From contig JAGAXF010000034.1 of the NCBI GenBank assembly GCA_017941085.1, forward strand, positions 1-64,000: a stretch of DNA of 64,000 nucleotides, read 5' to 3'. Under the pieces are notes generated by a model. The model did no database searches. It saw nothing but the letters and a program-made list of their open reading frames with translations, and was not told the DNA's origin. Below are positions 16,035 to 24,759 of the stretch, one piece after another (the first letter of the stretch is position 1; each line of letters begins with the position of its first letter). Origin of the DNA: Bacillota bacterium. Its GTDB lineage: Bacteria; Bacillota; Clostridia; Peptostreptococcales; Anaerovoracaceae. The position numbers were made by a program, and so were the translations under genes.

Positions 16035-16069
16035 ATTTGCAATGGCGCACCAAACCAAGTTTCAGGCGG

Positions 16070-16097
16070 TTCACTATTTATATTTGTGTGATATAAT
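16070..16097 (+). promoter_or_regulatory. Promoter of the ROK-nagA operon
   Basis: An extended -10 TGATATAAT (hexamer 16092-16097) with a weak -35 TTCACT (16070-16075) at 16 bp. Confidence 0.55.
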
Positions 16098-16126
16098 TGT
16101 TCTAATAGAAAAGGGAGGCAGAAGCT

Positions 16127-17512
16127 ATGAATAAATATGGAATTTCAATAGGTGAATACAGGCTACCTAGCCTTGATAAGGAATTCATTCCCATAGGATT
16201 ATTCAATAAAAGATTTCTTGAATCTGCAGGAACAAATCACCCCATAGGTATTGCCATAGAAGCGGCAGAGGGGCAGATTGAAGTTTGCAATACATTTATA
16301 CACGGAACAGAGGAAATGACTGAAGCGGACTGCTACTACGTGGAAAGATTGGTGAAGACTCTGCTTTGGATGAAAGGTGGATATCGCATATACATTTCCG
16401 GAAGTGACGCCATTTATGAATATCTAAAAAATGCCTATAGCGCAGAGGGTGAAAGAAGCTTTGATTATGAATTCATGGGAACTACCTATGGATGTGAATT
16501 CCAGGTTATAAAGGTGGATAAGCTTCCCAATCCCAAGGGCAACAGAAAGCATATAGGCGGTCATTTGGATGGATGCAGAATAGGCTTTGATGCCGGTGGA
16601 AGCGATAGAAAGGTATCTGCCGTAATTGATGGTGAAAGTGTTTTCTCCGAAGAAACGGTTTGGCATCCCAAGGTTACTGAGGACCCTTCATATCACTATG
16701 AAGGAATTACCTCGGCCTTAAAGGAAGCAGCAAAGCATATGCCCAGGGTGGATGCTGTTGGTGTATCAACGGCAGGTATTGTTATTAACAATCGCATTAT
16801 GCAGGCATCCCTTTTTAACAAGGTTCCCAGAGAGCTTTGGAGGGAACATGTAAATGATATTTACATTCGTGCAGTAAAGGATGTTTTTGGTGACATACCT
16901 GTAGAGGTGGCCAATGATGGAGATATTTCCGCTGTGGCAGGAGTAATGAGCATAGGAGAGCCGGGGGTTCTTGGCATAGCCATGGGTACCAGCGAGGCAG
17001 GAGGCTTTGTTGATGGAGATGGATGCATTACCGGTTGGCTAAATGAAATTGCCTTTATTCCCGTGGACTGTGCTGAAACTGCCATGGTGGATGAATGGAG
17101 CGGAGACATAGGCTGCGGCGTTAAGTATTTCTCTCAGGATTCAGTAAACAAACTGGCACCAAGAGCAGGCATAGAACTGGATGAAGGTCTTACTCCGGCA
17201 GAAAAGCTAAAGGTAGTTCAAGGCTTAATGGAAAGTGACGACCAAAGAGCAGTTCAGGTATATGAAAGTATTGGTGTTTATCTGGGACATACACTAGCCT
17301 TTTATTACGACCTATATGAAATGAAGCATGTACTTCTTTTAGGCCGTGTAATGAGCGGAAAGGGCGGGGATTTGATTTTGGAAACTGCAAAGGATGTTCT
17401 TGAGAAGGAGTATCCGCAGCTTTCATCAAAGATAAATGTGCAGCTTCCCGATGAAAAATTCCGCAGAGTTGGTCAGTCAGCGGCAGCTGCCGGATTGCCG
17501 AAGCTGAAATAA
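16127..17512 (+). CDS. Atypical ROK-family sugar kinase with N-terminal extension
   Basis: 461 residues, against about 300 for normal ROK kinases. Residues from about 150 on match the ROK/hexokinase fold: phosphate-loop-like FDAGGSDRKVSAVID near 153, VGVSTAGIV, the catalytic-Asp region VANDGDISAVAG, and MGTSEAGGFV. The zinc site of ROK proteins (GHxxx then CxCGxxGC) is not intact: the His position reads GWLNEI and only DIGCG remains of the Cys cluster. The first 148 residues form a separate alpha/beta region I cannot assign. No HTH is present, so it is not an XylR/NagC-type repressor. Directly upstream of nagA, it is likely an N-acetylhexosamine or hexose kinase, but this is inference. GGGAGG precedes the ATG. 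Confidence 0.75.
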   Translation: MNKYGISIGEYRLPSLDKEFIPIGLFNKRFLESAGTNHPIGIAIEAAEGQIEVCNTFIHGTEEMTEADCYYVERLVKTLLWMKGGYRIYISGSDAIYEYLKNAYSAEGERSFDYEFMGTTYGCEFQVIKVDKLPNPKGNRKHIGGHLDGCRIGFDAGGSDRKVSAVIDGESVFSEETVWHPKVTEDPSYHYEGITSALKEAAKHMPRVDAVGVSTAGIVINNRIMQASLFNKVPRELWREHVNDIYIRAVKDVFGDIPVEVANDGDISAVAGVMSIGEPGVLGIAMGTSEAGGFVDGDGCITGWLNEIAFIPVDCAETAMVDEWSGDIGCGVKYFSQDSVNKLAPRAGIELDEGLTPAEKLKVVQGLMESDDQRAVQVYESIGVYLGHTLAFYYDLYEMKHVLLLGRVMSGKGGDLILETAKDVLEKEYPQLSSKINVQLPDEKFRRVGQSAAAAGLPKLK

Positions 17513-17567
17513 GAGTAAAACCTTGAAAGAGAAGGATAGATATAATCTTCAGGAGGTTGACTAAGCC

Positions 17568-18698
17568 ATGAAAATTGTAAATGCGCAAATATTTACAGGA
17601 GAAGGTTTTCGAAAAGGACAGGTTGCCTTTAATGAGAAAATACAGGATGTGATTTTTACAGAAGAGAAGAATGAAGAATCTCAGGAAGGTGACTTTGTTG
17701 ATGGAGAAAATGGATATCTCATTCCGGGGTTAATAGATGTGCATACCCATGCAGCCATGAATGAAGATGCCAGTGATGGCAGTGAAGCCGGACTTCAAAA
17801 AATGTCCAGGTACTATGCTGAAGAAGGAGTTACCACCTTCATTCCCACCACATTGACTTTACCTCAGGAAAATCTTAAAAAGGCCATTCTCGCCGCCGGA
17901 AAGGTTAAAGGAAAGGAAGCGGGAGCCAAAATAGGAGGAGTCCACTTGGAGGGACCCTTTATAAGCATGGAAAAGCGAGGAGCCCAGAATCCTGAGCATA
18001 TACGTAAGCCCGACATAGATTTATTTAAAGGTCTTGTGGAGGTAGTTCCTGGCCTTATAAAGTTAATTACTATGGCGCCGGAGACAGAGGGTGCCATTGA
18101 GTTTATTAAAGAAGCGTCTAAACTTTGCCGGGTATCCCTGGGACATACAGCCTGTGATTATGATACCGCTATGAAGGGCTTTGATGCCGGGGCTTCTCAT
18201 ATTACCCATTTATATAATGCCATGCCATCACTTCTACATAGAGATCCGGGGCTGATAGCAGCAGCAGTGGATGCGGGAGCAGAGGCGGAAATCATTTCCG
18301 ATGGTTTGCATTCTCATCCTTCTATGGTAAGAATTGCCCATAAGCTTTTTGGCAGGAATCTTATTTTGATTTCCGATTCAATTAGATGCGCAGGTATGCC
18401 GGATGGAGAGTATGAGCTGGGAGGACTTCCCGTTACATTAAAAAATGGTAAGGCCACAGTTTCCGGAACGGACACCATTGCAGGTTCCACCATTCATCTT
18501 ATGGAGGGAATGAGAAGGTGTGTATCCTTTGGTATACCTTTGGCGGATGCGGTATATGCAGCTGCAACCCGTCCTGCCATTTCCCTGGGAATGGAAGAGG
18601 AAATAGGTTCCATCAAAGAAGGTTGCTATGCTGATATGGTTCTTATCGATGAGAATCTAAAGGTTAAGTCCGTTTTCATAAATGGAAGGGTTATGTAG
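17568..18698 (+). CDS. nagA: N-acetylglucosamine-6-phosphate deacetylase
   Basis: 376-residue amidohydrolase that converts GlcNAc-6-P to glucosamine-6-P and acetate. The metal-binding DVHTH motif is near residue 58, VHLEGPFI (metal Glu) near 126, SLGHTACDYDTAM and THLYNAMPSLLHRDPG carry the His ligands and the HLFNAM-like signature, and SDSIRCAGMPDG holds the catalytic Asp. AGGAGG precedes the ATG. It is the second gene in the ROK-nagA-epimerase group and links this region to amino-sugar catabolism; nagB is not in the window. Confidence 0.94.
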   Translation: MKIVNAQIFTGEGFRKGQVAFNEKIQDVIFTEEKNEESQEGDFVDGENGYLIPGLIDVHTHAAMNEDASDGSEAGLQKMSRYYAEEGVTTFIPTTLTLPQENLKKAILAAGKVKGKEAGAKIGGVHLEGPFISMEKRGAQNPEHIRKPDIDLFKGLVEVVPGLIKLITMAPETEGAIEFIKEASKLCRVSLGHTACDYDTAMKGFDAGASHITHLYNAMPSLLHRDPGLIAAAVDAGAEAEIISDGLHSHPSMVRIAHKLFGRNLILISDSIRCAGMPDGEYELGGLPVTLKNGKATVSGTDTIAGSTIHLMEGMRRCVSFGIPLADAVYAAATRPAISLGMEEEIGSIKEGCYADMVLIDENLKVKSVFINGRVM

Positions 18699-18714
18699 TT
18701 TTATATAGACACCA

Positions 18715-19710
18715 ATGAATAGTGATTTTATTTGCCTTGAATCAAGTGAAATAAAAGCTCTTCTTACTCCAATAGGTGCATCCCTTAGAAGTCTTTTTGT
18801 TAAAGACAAAAGGGGTAATTGGCGAGACGTTGTGCTTGGATACGAAACTCAGGAGGAGTATAAAACCAACCCGGGATCTTTGGGGGCAGTGGTGGGTAGA
18901 TATGCCAGCCGCATTGGAAACGCCAGATTTGAATTGTGCGGAACCACTTACACCTTGGATAAAAACGACGGGAGGAACTGCCTTCACAGTGGTTTTAATC
19001 GCTATGAAACCAGAGTATTTCACCTGGTTTCCAAAACCCATAATAAGGCTGTCTTCCAACTGAAAAGTCCCCATGGGGATCAGGGTTTTCCGGGAAATGC
19101 CATAATTAGGGTTAGTTATACCATTATAGATGACTGTAGCCTTCGTATAGACTATTATGCAGAAGCAGATAGGGAAACGGTATTTAACCTTACAAATCAC
19201 AGTTATTTTCAATTGGATGGTCACGGGGCAGGGGATATAAAGGGTCATAGCCTAATATTGGATTCCTCGGAATATATTGTCTTTGATGAAGAAGGAATAC
19301 CTACAGGGGAATTAAGGAAGGTGGAGGACTCGATTTACGATTTTCGTAAGGCCAGAAGCCTTGACCATGACTATGACAATTGCTTTGTCCTTAATAATGA
19401 AAAAGATAAAAAATGGACGGAAGAAGGACCGGAGAATTGGAATAAACCCTGCGCCATTTTAAGTAGCAAGGATGGGAGCATTGTTATGGAGGTATTTACA
19501 AATAGCCCCATTATGGTGCTATATACCGGTCAATACTTAAATGTAAAGGGAGGAAAGGATGGAGCAAATTACGGGCCCGGCCAGGGAATATGCCTTGAAA
19601 CAGAAGGGTATCCCGATGCCATGAACCAGCCCGGGTTTCCCCTTGAAATCTATGGACCCAGTAATAACTTCAGTTCCTATACCATATTAAGGTTCTCAAG
19701 GAAAAGGTAA
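18715..19710 (+). CDS. Aldose 1-epimerase (galactose mutarotase family)
   Basis: 331 residues, full length for GalM-type mutarotases, which interconvert alpha and beta anomers of sugars. Conserved points are VVGRYASRIGNARFEL, NCLHSGFNRY, NLTNHSYFQL (catalytic His), VLYTGQYL and the catalytic Glu in CLETEGYPDAMNQPGFP. It starts 16 nt after nagA with no clear ribosome binding site, so it may depend on coupling to nagA translation. In this context it would speed anomer exchange of the imported sugar before the anomer-specific NahK-like kinase; inference. Confidence 0.92.
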   Translation: MNSDFICLESSEIKALLTPIGASLRSLFVKDKRGNWRDVVLGYETQEEYKTNPGSLGAVVGRYASRIGNARFELCGTTYTLDKNDGRNCLHSGFNRYETRVFHLVSKTHNKAVFQLKSPHGDQGFPGNAIIRVSYTIIDDCSLRIDYYAEADRETVFNLTNHSYFQLDGHGAGDIKGHSLILDSSEYIVFDEEGIPTGELRKVEDSIYDFRKARSLDHDYDNCFVLNNEKDKKWTEEGPENWNKPCAILSSKDGSIVMEVFTNSPIMVLYTGQYLNVKGGKDGANYGPGQGICLETEGYPDAMNQPGFPLEIYGPSNNFSSYTILRFSRKR

Positions 19711-19770
19711 TAATTGGTTATTCTGCATTAAAATGGAAAAAGGTAATATCTGGTTATTTTTCATTAAAAT
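19706..19770 (+). repeat. Two 29-bp direct repeats upstream of the sugar importer
   Basis: Copies at 19706-19734 and 19742-19770 share 25 of 29 bases (GGTAATA..TGGTTATT.T.CATTAAAAT) with a 36-bp period. They end two bases before the -35 of the importer promoter, a typical place for activator binding. The first copy begins in the last codons of the epimerase gene. Confidence 0.7.
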
Positions 19771-19772
19771 AA

Positions 19773-19801
19773 TTGAAGAAAAACCATATATATAGTAAAA
19801 T
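19773..19801 (+). promoter_or_regulatory. Promoter of the CUT1 importer genes
   Basis: TTGAAG (19773-19778), a 17 bp spacer, TAAAAT (19796-19801), immediately downstream of the direct repeats. Confidence 0.65.
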
Positions 19802-19842
19802 ATTTAAGTCAATTTGATAATACGAATTGTAGGAGGAAAAGT

Positions 19843-21162
19843 ATGAAAAAAATTGTTGCATTGTTATTGGTCGCACTCCTGACCTTTGGTCTCGTAGCAT
19901 GCGGAACATCAAAACCTGCAGAGGAGCCTACCGAAGAAGCTACTGAAACTGCCGAAGAGACATCAGAAGCCTCCGGTGACCAGGTTGAACTGGATGTTAT
20001 CATTTGTCAGTATGGACCCAACACAAATGATTGGTTCCTGGGAACAGGAATGGACGGATCAAACTTTGTGGATAAATTCCATGAAGCTAATCCGGATGTT
20101 AAGTTGAATCTGGAAGTTGTTTCTTGGAACGATGTATACACAGTTGTTGATACACGTATCGCAAACAACAACGCTCCTGACATCCTTAACATCGACGTAT
20201 TTGCTAACTATGCAAATGACGGACTTCTTATGCCTGTAACAGATTACTGCCCGGAAGATCTCTATAATGACTTCTTCCCATCCTTCATTGATCAGTCAGT
20301 AATCGACGGCACAGTATGGGCTGTTCCGGATTTGGCCAGCGCACGTGCTATGTTCTACAACGTAGACATGCTTAAGGAAGTAGGCGTTGAGCCACCTAAG
20401 ACATGGGATGAACTGAGAGACGTATCTCAGGCTATCATCGACTACTATGATGGCGAAGTATATCCATGGGGTATCGATATGACAACTGACGAAGGTCAGG
20501 CTGCATTTGCATACTATGCATGGGGTAACGGCGGTGGATTCGTAGACGAAAACGGTGAGTGGGCAGTAAACTCTGACGCTAACGTTGAAGCTATCGAATA
20601 TGCACTTTCCCTTGTTAAGGATGGATTTACAAACCCGAATCCTGCAACAGAAACACGTTATGACCTTCAGGACATGTTTGCAGCAGGCAAGATGGCAATG
20701 ATCATTGCTCCTAACCAGCTGCCTACATACGTTGCTGATAAGGGTGGTAACATCAATATGGCTACAGCAGCAATCCCGGCTGCAGCAGGTAAGACAGGAT
20801 CCTCCGTTGGTGTTATGGACCGTATCATGGCCTTCAAGGATGAATCTGCAGAAGACCAGGCTGCTCGTAACGAAGCCATCGGCAAGTTCCTTAAGTTCTT
20901 CTATGATCCAGAGAACTACGTTGGTTGGGTAAGCATGGAAGGATTCCTTCCTGCAGTAAACTCAGCAGTTGAAGCTCTTGTTGCTTCCGACGAATCCTTC
21001 TCCGCTTGGTTGGATGTACTTGGTTCCTGCCAGTTCTATCCAACAGCAAAGGCTGAATGGGATCAGGTAAAGCAGGGCGTTATCAAGGTTGAGCAGGATG
21101 CTCTCTCCGGCGCCAGCGTCAAAGAAGGACTGGATGCACTTCAGGCTGAATTGACAAAGTAA
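19843..21162 (+). CDS. CUT1 sugar ABC transporter substrate-binding lipoprotein
   Basis: 439-residue extracellular sugar-binding protein (family 1). The signal peptide ends in a lipobox (GLVAC, lipidated Cys20), followed by an acidic Glu/Thr-rich linker of about 25 residues. The mature domain contains FHEANPDVKLNLEVVSWNDV, a lobe-hinge region, and LASARAMFYNVDMLKEVGVE PP-type conserved motifs. Codon use is more biased than in its neighbours, consistent with high expression. AGGAGG precedes the ATG. The substrate is not readable, but the flanking nagA and NahK-like genes suggest an amino sugar or N-acetylhexosamine-containing disaccharide. Confidence 0.93.
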   Translation: MKKIVALLLVALLTFGLVACGTSKPAEEPTEEATETAEETSEASGDQVELDVIICQYGPNTNDWFLGTGMDGSNFVDKFHEANPDVKLNLEVVSWNDVYTVVDTRIANNNAPDILNIDVFANYANDGLLMPVTDYCPEDLYNDFFPSFIDQSVIDGTVWAVPDLASARAMFYNVDMLKEVGVEPPKTWDELRDVSQAIIDYYDGEVYPWGIDMTTDEGQAAFAYYAWGNGGGFVDENGEWAVNSDANVEAIEYALSLVKDGFTNPNPATETRYDLQDMFAAGKMAMIIAPNQLPTYVADKGGNINMATAAIPAAAGKTGSSVGVMDRIMAFKDESAEDQAARNEAIGKFLKFFYDPENYVGWVSMEGFLPAVNSAVEALVASDESFSAWLDVLGSCQFYPTAKAEWDQVKQGVIKVEQDALSGASVKEGLDALQAELTK

Positions 21163-21171
21163 ATCTTATTT

Positions 21172-21198
21172 AACGGAGCCGGTTTATCCGGCTCCGTT
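21172..21198 (+). terminator. Hairpin between binding protein and permease genes
   Basis: Perfect 11-bp stem AACGGAGCCGG/CCGGCTCCGTT with a 5-nt loop and no U-tract. It probably works as partial terminator or mRNA stabiliser so that the binding protein is made in excess over the permeases, as in malE-malF type operons. Confidence 0.7.
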
Positions 21199-21226
21199 GT
21201 ATTCTTATCTTAGCAAAAGGAATCAC

Positions 21227-22102
21227 ATGAACCGAACGAAATGGGAACCATATGTATGGCTACTGCCCAGCATATTGCTAGTTTCAATTTTTGTTATATT
21301 TCCAATAATAATAGTTTTTAAGCTCTCCTTTAGTGAGATCTCAAAATCCGGTGTAGTAGGCGATTTTATAGGTTTCCAGAACTATATAGACGCTGTGAAA
21401 TTACCGGCTTTTGGTATTGTTATGCGAAATACCTTCTTTTGGGTTATTTCGGTGGTTGGCATTTCTACCATTCTTGGATTTATAATCGCAATGGTTTTAA
21501 ATCAGAAGTTCCGGGGTAGAAAAATCGCCAGGTCTGTACTTATCTTACCCTGGGCCACATCTCTTGTTATCCAGGCATCGGTCTGGAACTATATCATTAA
21601 ATACGAATACGGAAATTTAAATAATATACTTTTGAATTCAGGTGTAATTAACCAGGCAATCAACTGGAGATCATCCTTCCAGATTGAATTTATTTGGGAA
21701 TGCGCCGTAGGTATTTTTGTTACGGTGCCCTTTGTTACATTCTGTATTTTGTCCGGCCTTCAATCTATTGACCCGGTGCTGTACGAAGCAGCCACTGTGG
21801 ACGGAGCCGGATTTTGGAGTAAGTTAAAAAACGTAACCATTCCTCTTGTAAAGCCGGCATTAACGGTAAGTACGGTATTGAATATAATCTATGTATTCAA
21901 TTCCTTCCCCATCATCTATACCATGACCAAGGGGGCTCCGGCCAACAAGACGGATACTATGATTACGTATCTATATATGCTAAGCTTCTATGAGCGAAAG
22001 AAGGGGCCGGCTTCAGCCTTGTCTGTAATAGGCTTCCTCATTCTCTGTGTCTGCGCCGGCATTTATATGTTCGGTGTCCTGAGAAAGGAGGAGGAATCAT
22101 GA
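21227..22102 (+). CDS. CUT1 sugar ABC transporter permease (MalF-like)
   Basis: 291-residue permease with six membrane segments. The start YVWLLPSILLVSIFVIFPII is typical, and the EAA loop (YEAATVDGAGFWSKLKNVTI) is near residue 195. The start is the ATG at 21227, preceded by AAAAGGA; the frame is open from a TTG at 21197 without a ribosome binding site and inside the hairpin. The stop overlaps the next permease (ATGA). It forms the channel with the MalG-like subunit. Confidence 0.92.
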   Translation: MNRTKWEPYVWLLPSILLVSIFVIFPIIIVFKLSFSEISKSGVVGDFIGFQNYIDAVKLPAFGIVMRNTFFWVISVVGISTILGFIIAMVLNQKFRGRKIARSVLILPWATSLVIQASVWNYIIKYEYGNLNNILLNSGVINQAINWRSSFQIEFIWECAVGIFVTVPFVTFCILSGLQSIDPVLYEAATVDGAGFWSKLKNVTIPLVKPALTVSTVLNIIYVFNSFPIIYTMTKGAPANKTDTMITYLYMLSFYERKKGPASALSVIGFLILCVCAGIYMFGVLRKEEES

Positions 22103-23688
22103 ATCCGGAACTGAAGAAAAAGAATCAGCTTTCCCTGATCTTTCTCCTTATAGGACTGGTGCTTACCATAGCCATCGTTAGTTTGCCTTTATATACCTTT
22201 CAGGCAGGAGTATATACTCAGAAATCCTCCAATACCTTTGTGGGAGACGCCAAGTACAACCAGGTAAAAAGCGAAGTTGAAGCAGTGGCTGAGGATTACA
22301 AAGCTCAGGGCTTTGATGTGGAAATTGTTGAGGAGGTTACAGAGCGTGTAACATCAGCAGGAGAAACCACCAGCCTTGTGGCCTTTACCATTGAGCAAAC
22401 CCAGGGTAAAAATCTTTGGAGTTTCATAGGAACGGGATTACCCACGGGAATAATATTCCTGGCACTTATAGTATGTGCAGCAGTTGCTCTTATAAGTGGA
22501 TTTATAGGACTTAATGGATCCTGGGAAACCTTGCCCAAGGACTTAAACAGTTCATCAAAGTTCTTCCGAGGGCTATCTGTTGTAACTTCGGTTATAGCCT
22601 TTATTCTGGTGCCGGTAATAACCATGGCAAATAATATTACCTTCTCCAGAAAGCTGGGACTTTATCTGGGTGGTCAAATAGAAGAGGGCAAAGAAGAGTA
22701 TTATGCTTCTATGGATAAATTCCTCTTTGATGGAACTGCAGGGGATAAGATTGAAAGCATGTTAAGTAAACCAGATGTACATCAGTCGGGAATGCTTTAT
22801 CTCCTTCTGTTTACTCTGGGAATAATGATAATAGGGGCAATGCTTATTAGACATGGGGGAGTTAAGAATACACTTCTTCGTATGCTGCTCTATGTTTTCG
22901 TTATAGTGGTATGTGTGGTGACGGTATATCCATATTTCGTAATGCTGGTAACGGGTCTTCGCTCCAATGCTGAGACCTTGGATATGTACTTCCTCCACGT
23001 GCTGCCTACCCAGTGGATGTGGCAGAACCTGGTGGATATATTGCATCGAGGGGTAGCCAGATATTTACTGAATTCGTTGCTGGTGGCAGGAGGTGCCACA
23101 GCCATTGCCATGCTCTGTGGTATACCGGCGGCATATGCCTTGGCTAGAATGAGATTCGTAGGTAAGAATGCCTTCCTAGGCTTTGTAATAGTCAGTCAGA
23201 TGTTTTCACCTGTGGTACTTCTTATAGGCATATCTCAGCTTATGAATACTCTGCATCTAAATAATTCCCTGTTGGGTCTTATGCTTATAAATGCAGCCTT
23301 TAACCAGGCCTTTGCCATATGGCTTCTTAGGGGAACCTTTGTGGCTATATCTCCTGAAATGGAGGAGGCTTCGCTGATAGATGGGTGCGGAACGGTTTCA
23401 GCATTAACAAAGGTGCTGGCCCCAATGGCAGCACCCGGAATTGTAACAGCTTTGATTTTTGTCTTTATTAATGCTTGGAATGAATATACGATTTCAACGG
23501 TACTTATTTCCTCAGCTCAATTTAGACCTATTACCGTTGGTATAACCCAGTTCTCATCCTTTAACATGATTGAGTGGCAGTATCTATTTGCTGCATCTCT
23601 ATTGGCTACTATACCGGTGGTAATACTCTTTATGACCATTGAGAAGCATCTTACTGCTGGACTAACGGCAGGAGGAGTTAAAGGCTAA
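22099..23688 (+). CDS. CUT1 sugar ABC transporter permease (MalG-like) with long N-terminal extension
   Basis: 529 residues, roughly twice the usual MalG length. The C-terminal half (about 275-529) is a normal binding-protein-dependent permease with the EAA loop (EEASLIDGCGTVSALTKVLA) and a family-typical end (TIEKHLTAGLTAGGVKG). The first 260 residues add about four membrane helices (12-33, 111-137, 158-178, 233-252) and two soluble loops: one of about 75 residues between helices 1 and 2 with Val/Glu-rich strands and helices, another of about 55 between helices 3 and 4. I know no assigned function for this extension. ATGA overlap with the upstream permease. The end overlaps the converging NahK-like gene by 11 nt. 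Confidence 0.9.
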   Translation: MNPELKKKNQLSLIFLLIGLVLTIAIVSLPLYTFQAGVYTQKSSNTFVGDAKYNQVKSEVEAVAEDYKAQGFDVEIVEEVTERVTSAGETTSLVAFTIEQTQGKNLWSFIGTGLPTGIIFLALIVCAAVALISGFIGLNGSWETLPKDLNSSSKFFRGLSVVTSVIAFILVPVITMANNITFSRKLGLYLGGQIEEGKEEYYASMDKFLFDGTAGDKIESMLSKPDVHQSGMLYLLLFTLGIMIIGAMLIRHGGVKNTLLRMLLYVFVIVVCVVTVYPYFVMLVTGLRSNAETLDMYFLHVLPTQWMWQNLVDILHRGVARYLLNSLLVAGGATAIAMLCGIPAAYALARMRFVGKNAFLGFVIVSQMFSPVVLLIGISQLMNTLHLNNSLLGLMLINAAFNQAFAIWLLRGTFVAISPEMEEASLIDGCGTVSALTKVLAPMAAPGIVTALIFVFINAWNEYTISTVLISSAQFRPITVGITQFSSFNMIEWQYLFAASLLATIPVVILFMTIEKHLTAGLTAGGVKG

Positions 23689-24742
23689 TATAGGAATTGC
23701 AGATCTCCTGCATCTCATGGAATTTGCTTTCCATATCCATAACAAGTTTAATTTGTGTGCGCGCTCTGTCAAGATTTTGAACGGGGTGCGCTATTTTATA
23801 ATATGTATCACCGTCTATATAGTCCATTAGAAAACGTAAAGCATTTTCCAAAGTGATTATCTTTGCTCCGTAGGGAAGGGAACGGATTTCTTCAGAAGTT
23901 AATCCGGGGCAGGCGGGAATAAATCCTTCACAATAGGCCTTAAAAAGATCCAAATCCATTTCTATCTTTGACAGATCCTTCTCATCCTCGGCTCCGGTAG
24001 AGGCTCCAAAGCGTATGCTGTCACCAAAGTCATAGGCCACAAGGCCGGGCATTACAGTGTCTAAATCTATAATGCAAAGGGCTTCTCCCGTATTCTCATC
24101 CAGAAGAACATTGTTAAGCTTGGTATCATTGTGAGTAACCCTAAGGGGCAATATGCCTTTTTCCAATCTTTCTTGTAGATAGACAGCGTCCTCTTCTCGG
24201 GATAGAATGAAGTGGATTTCCTCTTCCACTTCCTCTGCGCGACCGGCGGCATTTTCCTTAAGGGATTTCTTGAACTGCTGATACCTGGCAGGGGTATTGT
24301 GGAAATTTGGAATGGTTTCCACCAAGGTGGAGGCAGGAAAGTCTATAAGAGCTGCCTGAAATCCACCAAAGGCAGCGGCGCTATTAAAAAAGTCCTCTTT
24401 TGAGCGTGCCATCTGAAGGCATGTGCTTCCTTCAATAAAGTCATAGACTCTCCAATAGTAGCCTTCATGGTCCACGTGCCAATCAGTTCCCTGAAGGGTT
24501 GGCACCAGATGAAGGCTTCTTCTGGGATCTGAATATTTTTTAGACAAAAAAGAAGTGACAGAGGATACATTGTTCATAAGTCCATGACAGTCTTTGAATA
24601 CAAAGCTGTTAAGGCGCTGCATAATGTACCTCTTGCCCTTGTCTGTAACTACCAGATAAGTTTGGTTAATGTGGCCTTCTCCATATTTATCACAGGAAAT
24701 AACATTTCCATCAAAGCAGAATGCGTTAATAGGTGTTTCCAT
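23678..24742 (-). CDS. NahK-like N-acetylhexosamine 1-kinase (APH-fold phosphotransferase)
   Basis: 354-residue aminoglycoside-phosphotransferase-fold kinase. The N-terminus (YGEGHINQTYLVVTDKGKRY then IMQRLNSFVFKD) closely follows the NahK/LnpB pattern of bifidobacteria, enzymes that phosphorylate GlcNAc and GalNAc at C1. The catalytic loop HNDTKLNN is near residue 204 and the metal-binding DLDTV follows. Homologues are often labelled mucin desulfatase, a historical name I would not follow. AGGAGG precedes the ATG. It is 17 nt downstream of the UgpC-like ATPase gene in one operon, so transport energisation and sugar-1-phosphate formation are made together. Confidence 0.82.
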   Translation of the reverse strand: METPINAFCFDGNVISCDKYGEGHINQTYLVVTDKGKRYIMQRLNSFVFKDCHGLMNNVSSVTSFLSKKYSDPRRSLHLVPTLQGTDWHVDHEGYYWRVYDFIEGSTCLQMARSKEDFFNSAAAFGGFQAALIDFPASTLVETIPNFHNTPARYQQFKKSLKENAAGRAEEVEEEIHFILSREEDAVYLQERLEKGILPLRVTHNDTKLNNVLLDENTGEALCIIDLDTVMPGLVAYDFGDSIRFGASTGAEDEKDLSKIEMDLDLFKAYCEGFIPACPGLTSEEIRSLPYGAKIITLENALRFLMDYIDGDTYYKIAHPVQNLDRARTQIKLVMDMESKFHEMQEICNSYISL

Positions 24743-24759
24743 TTATATCCTCCTGCAGA

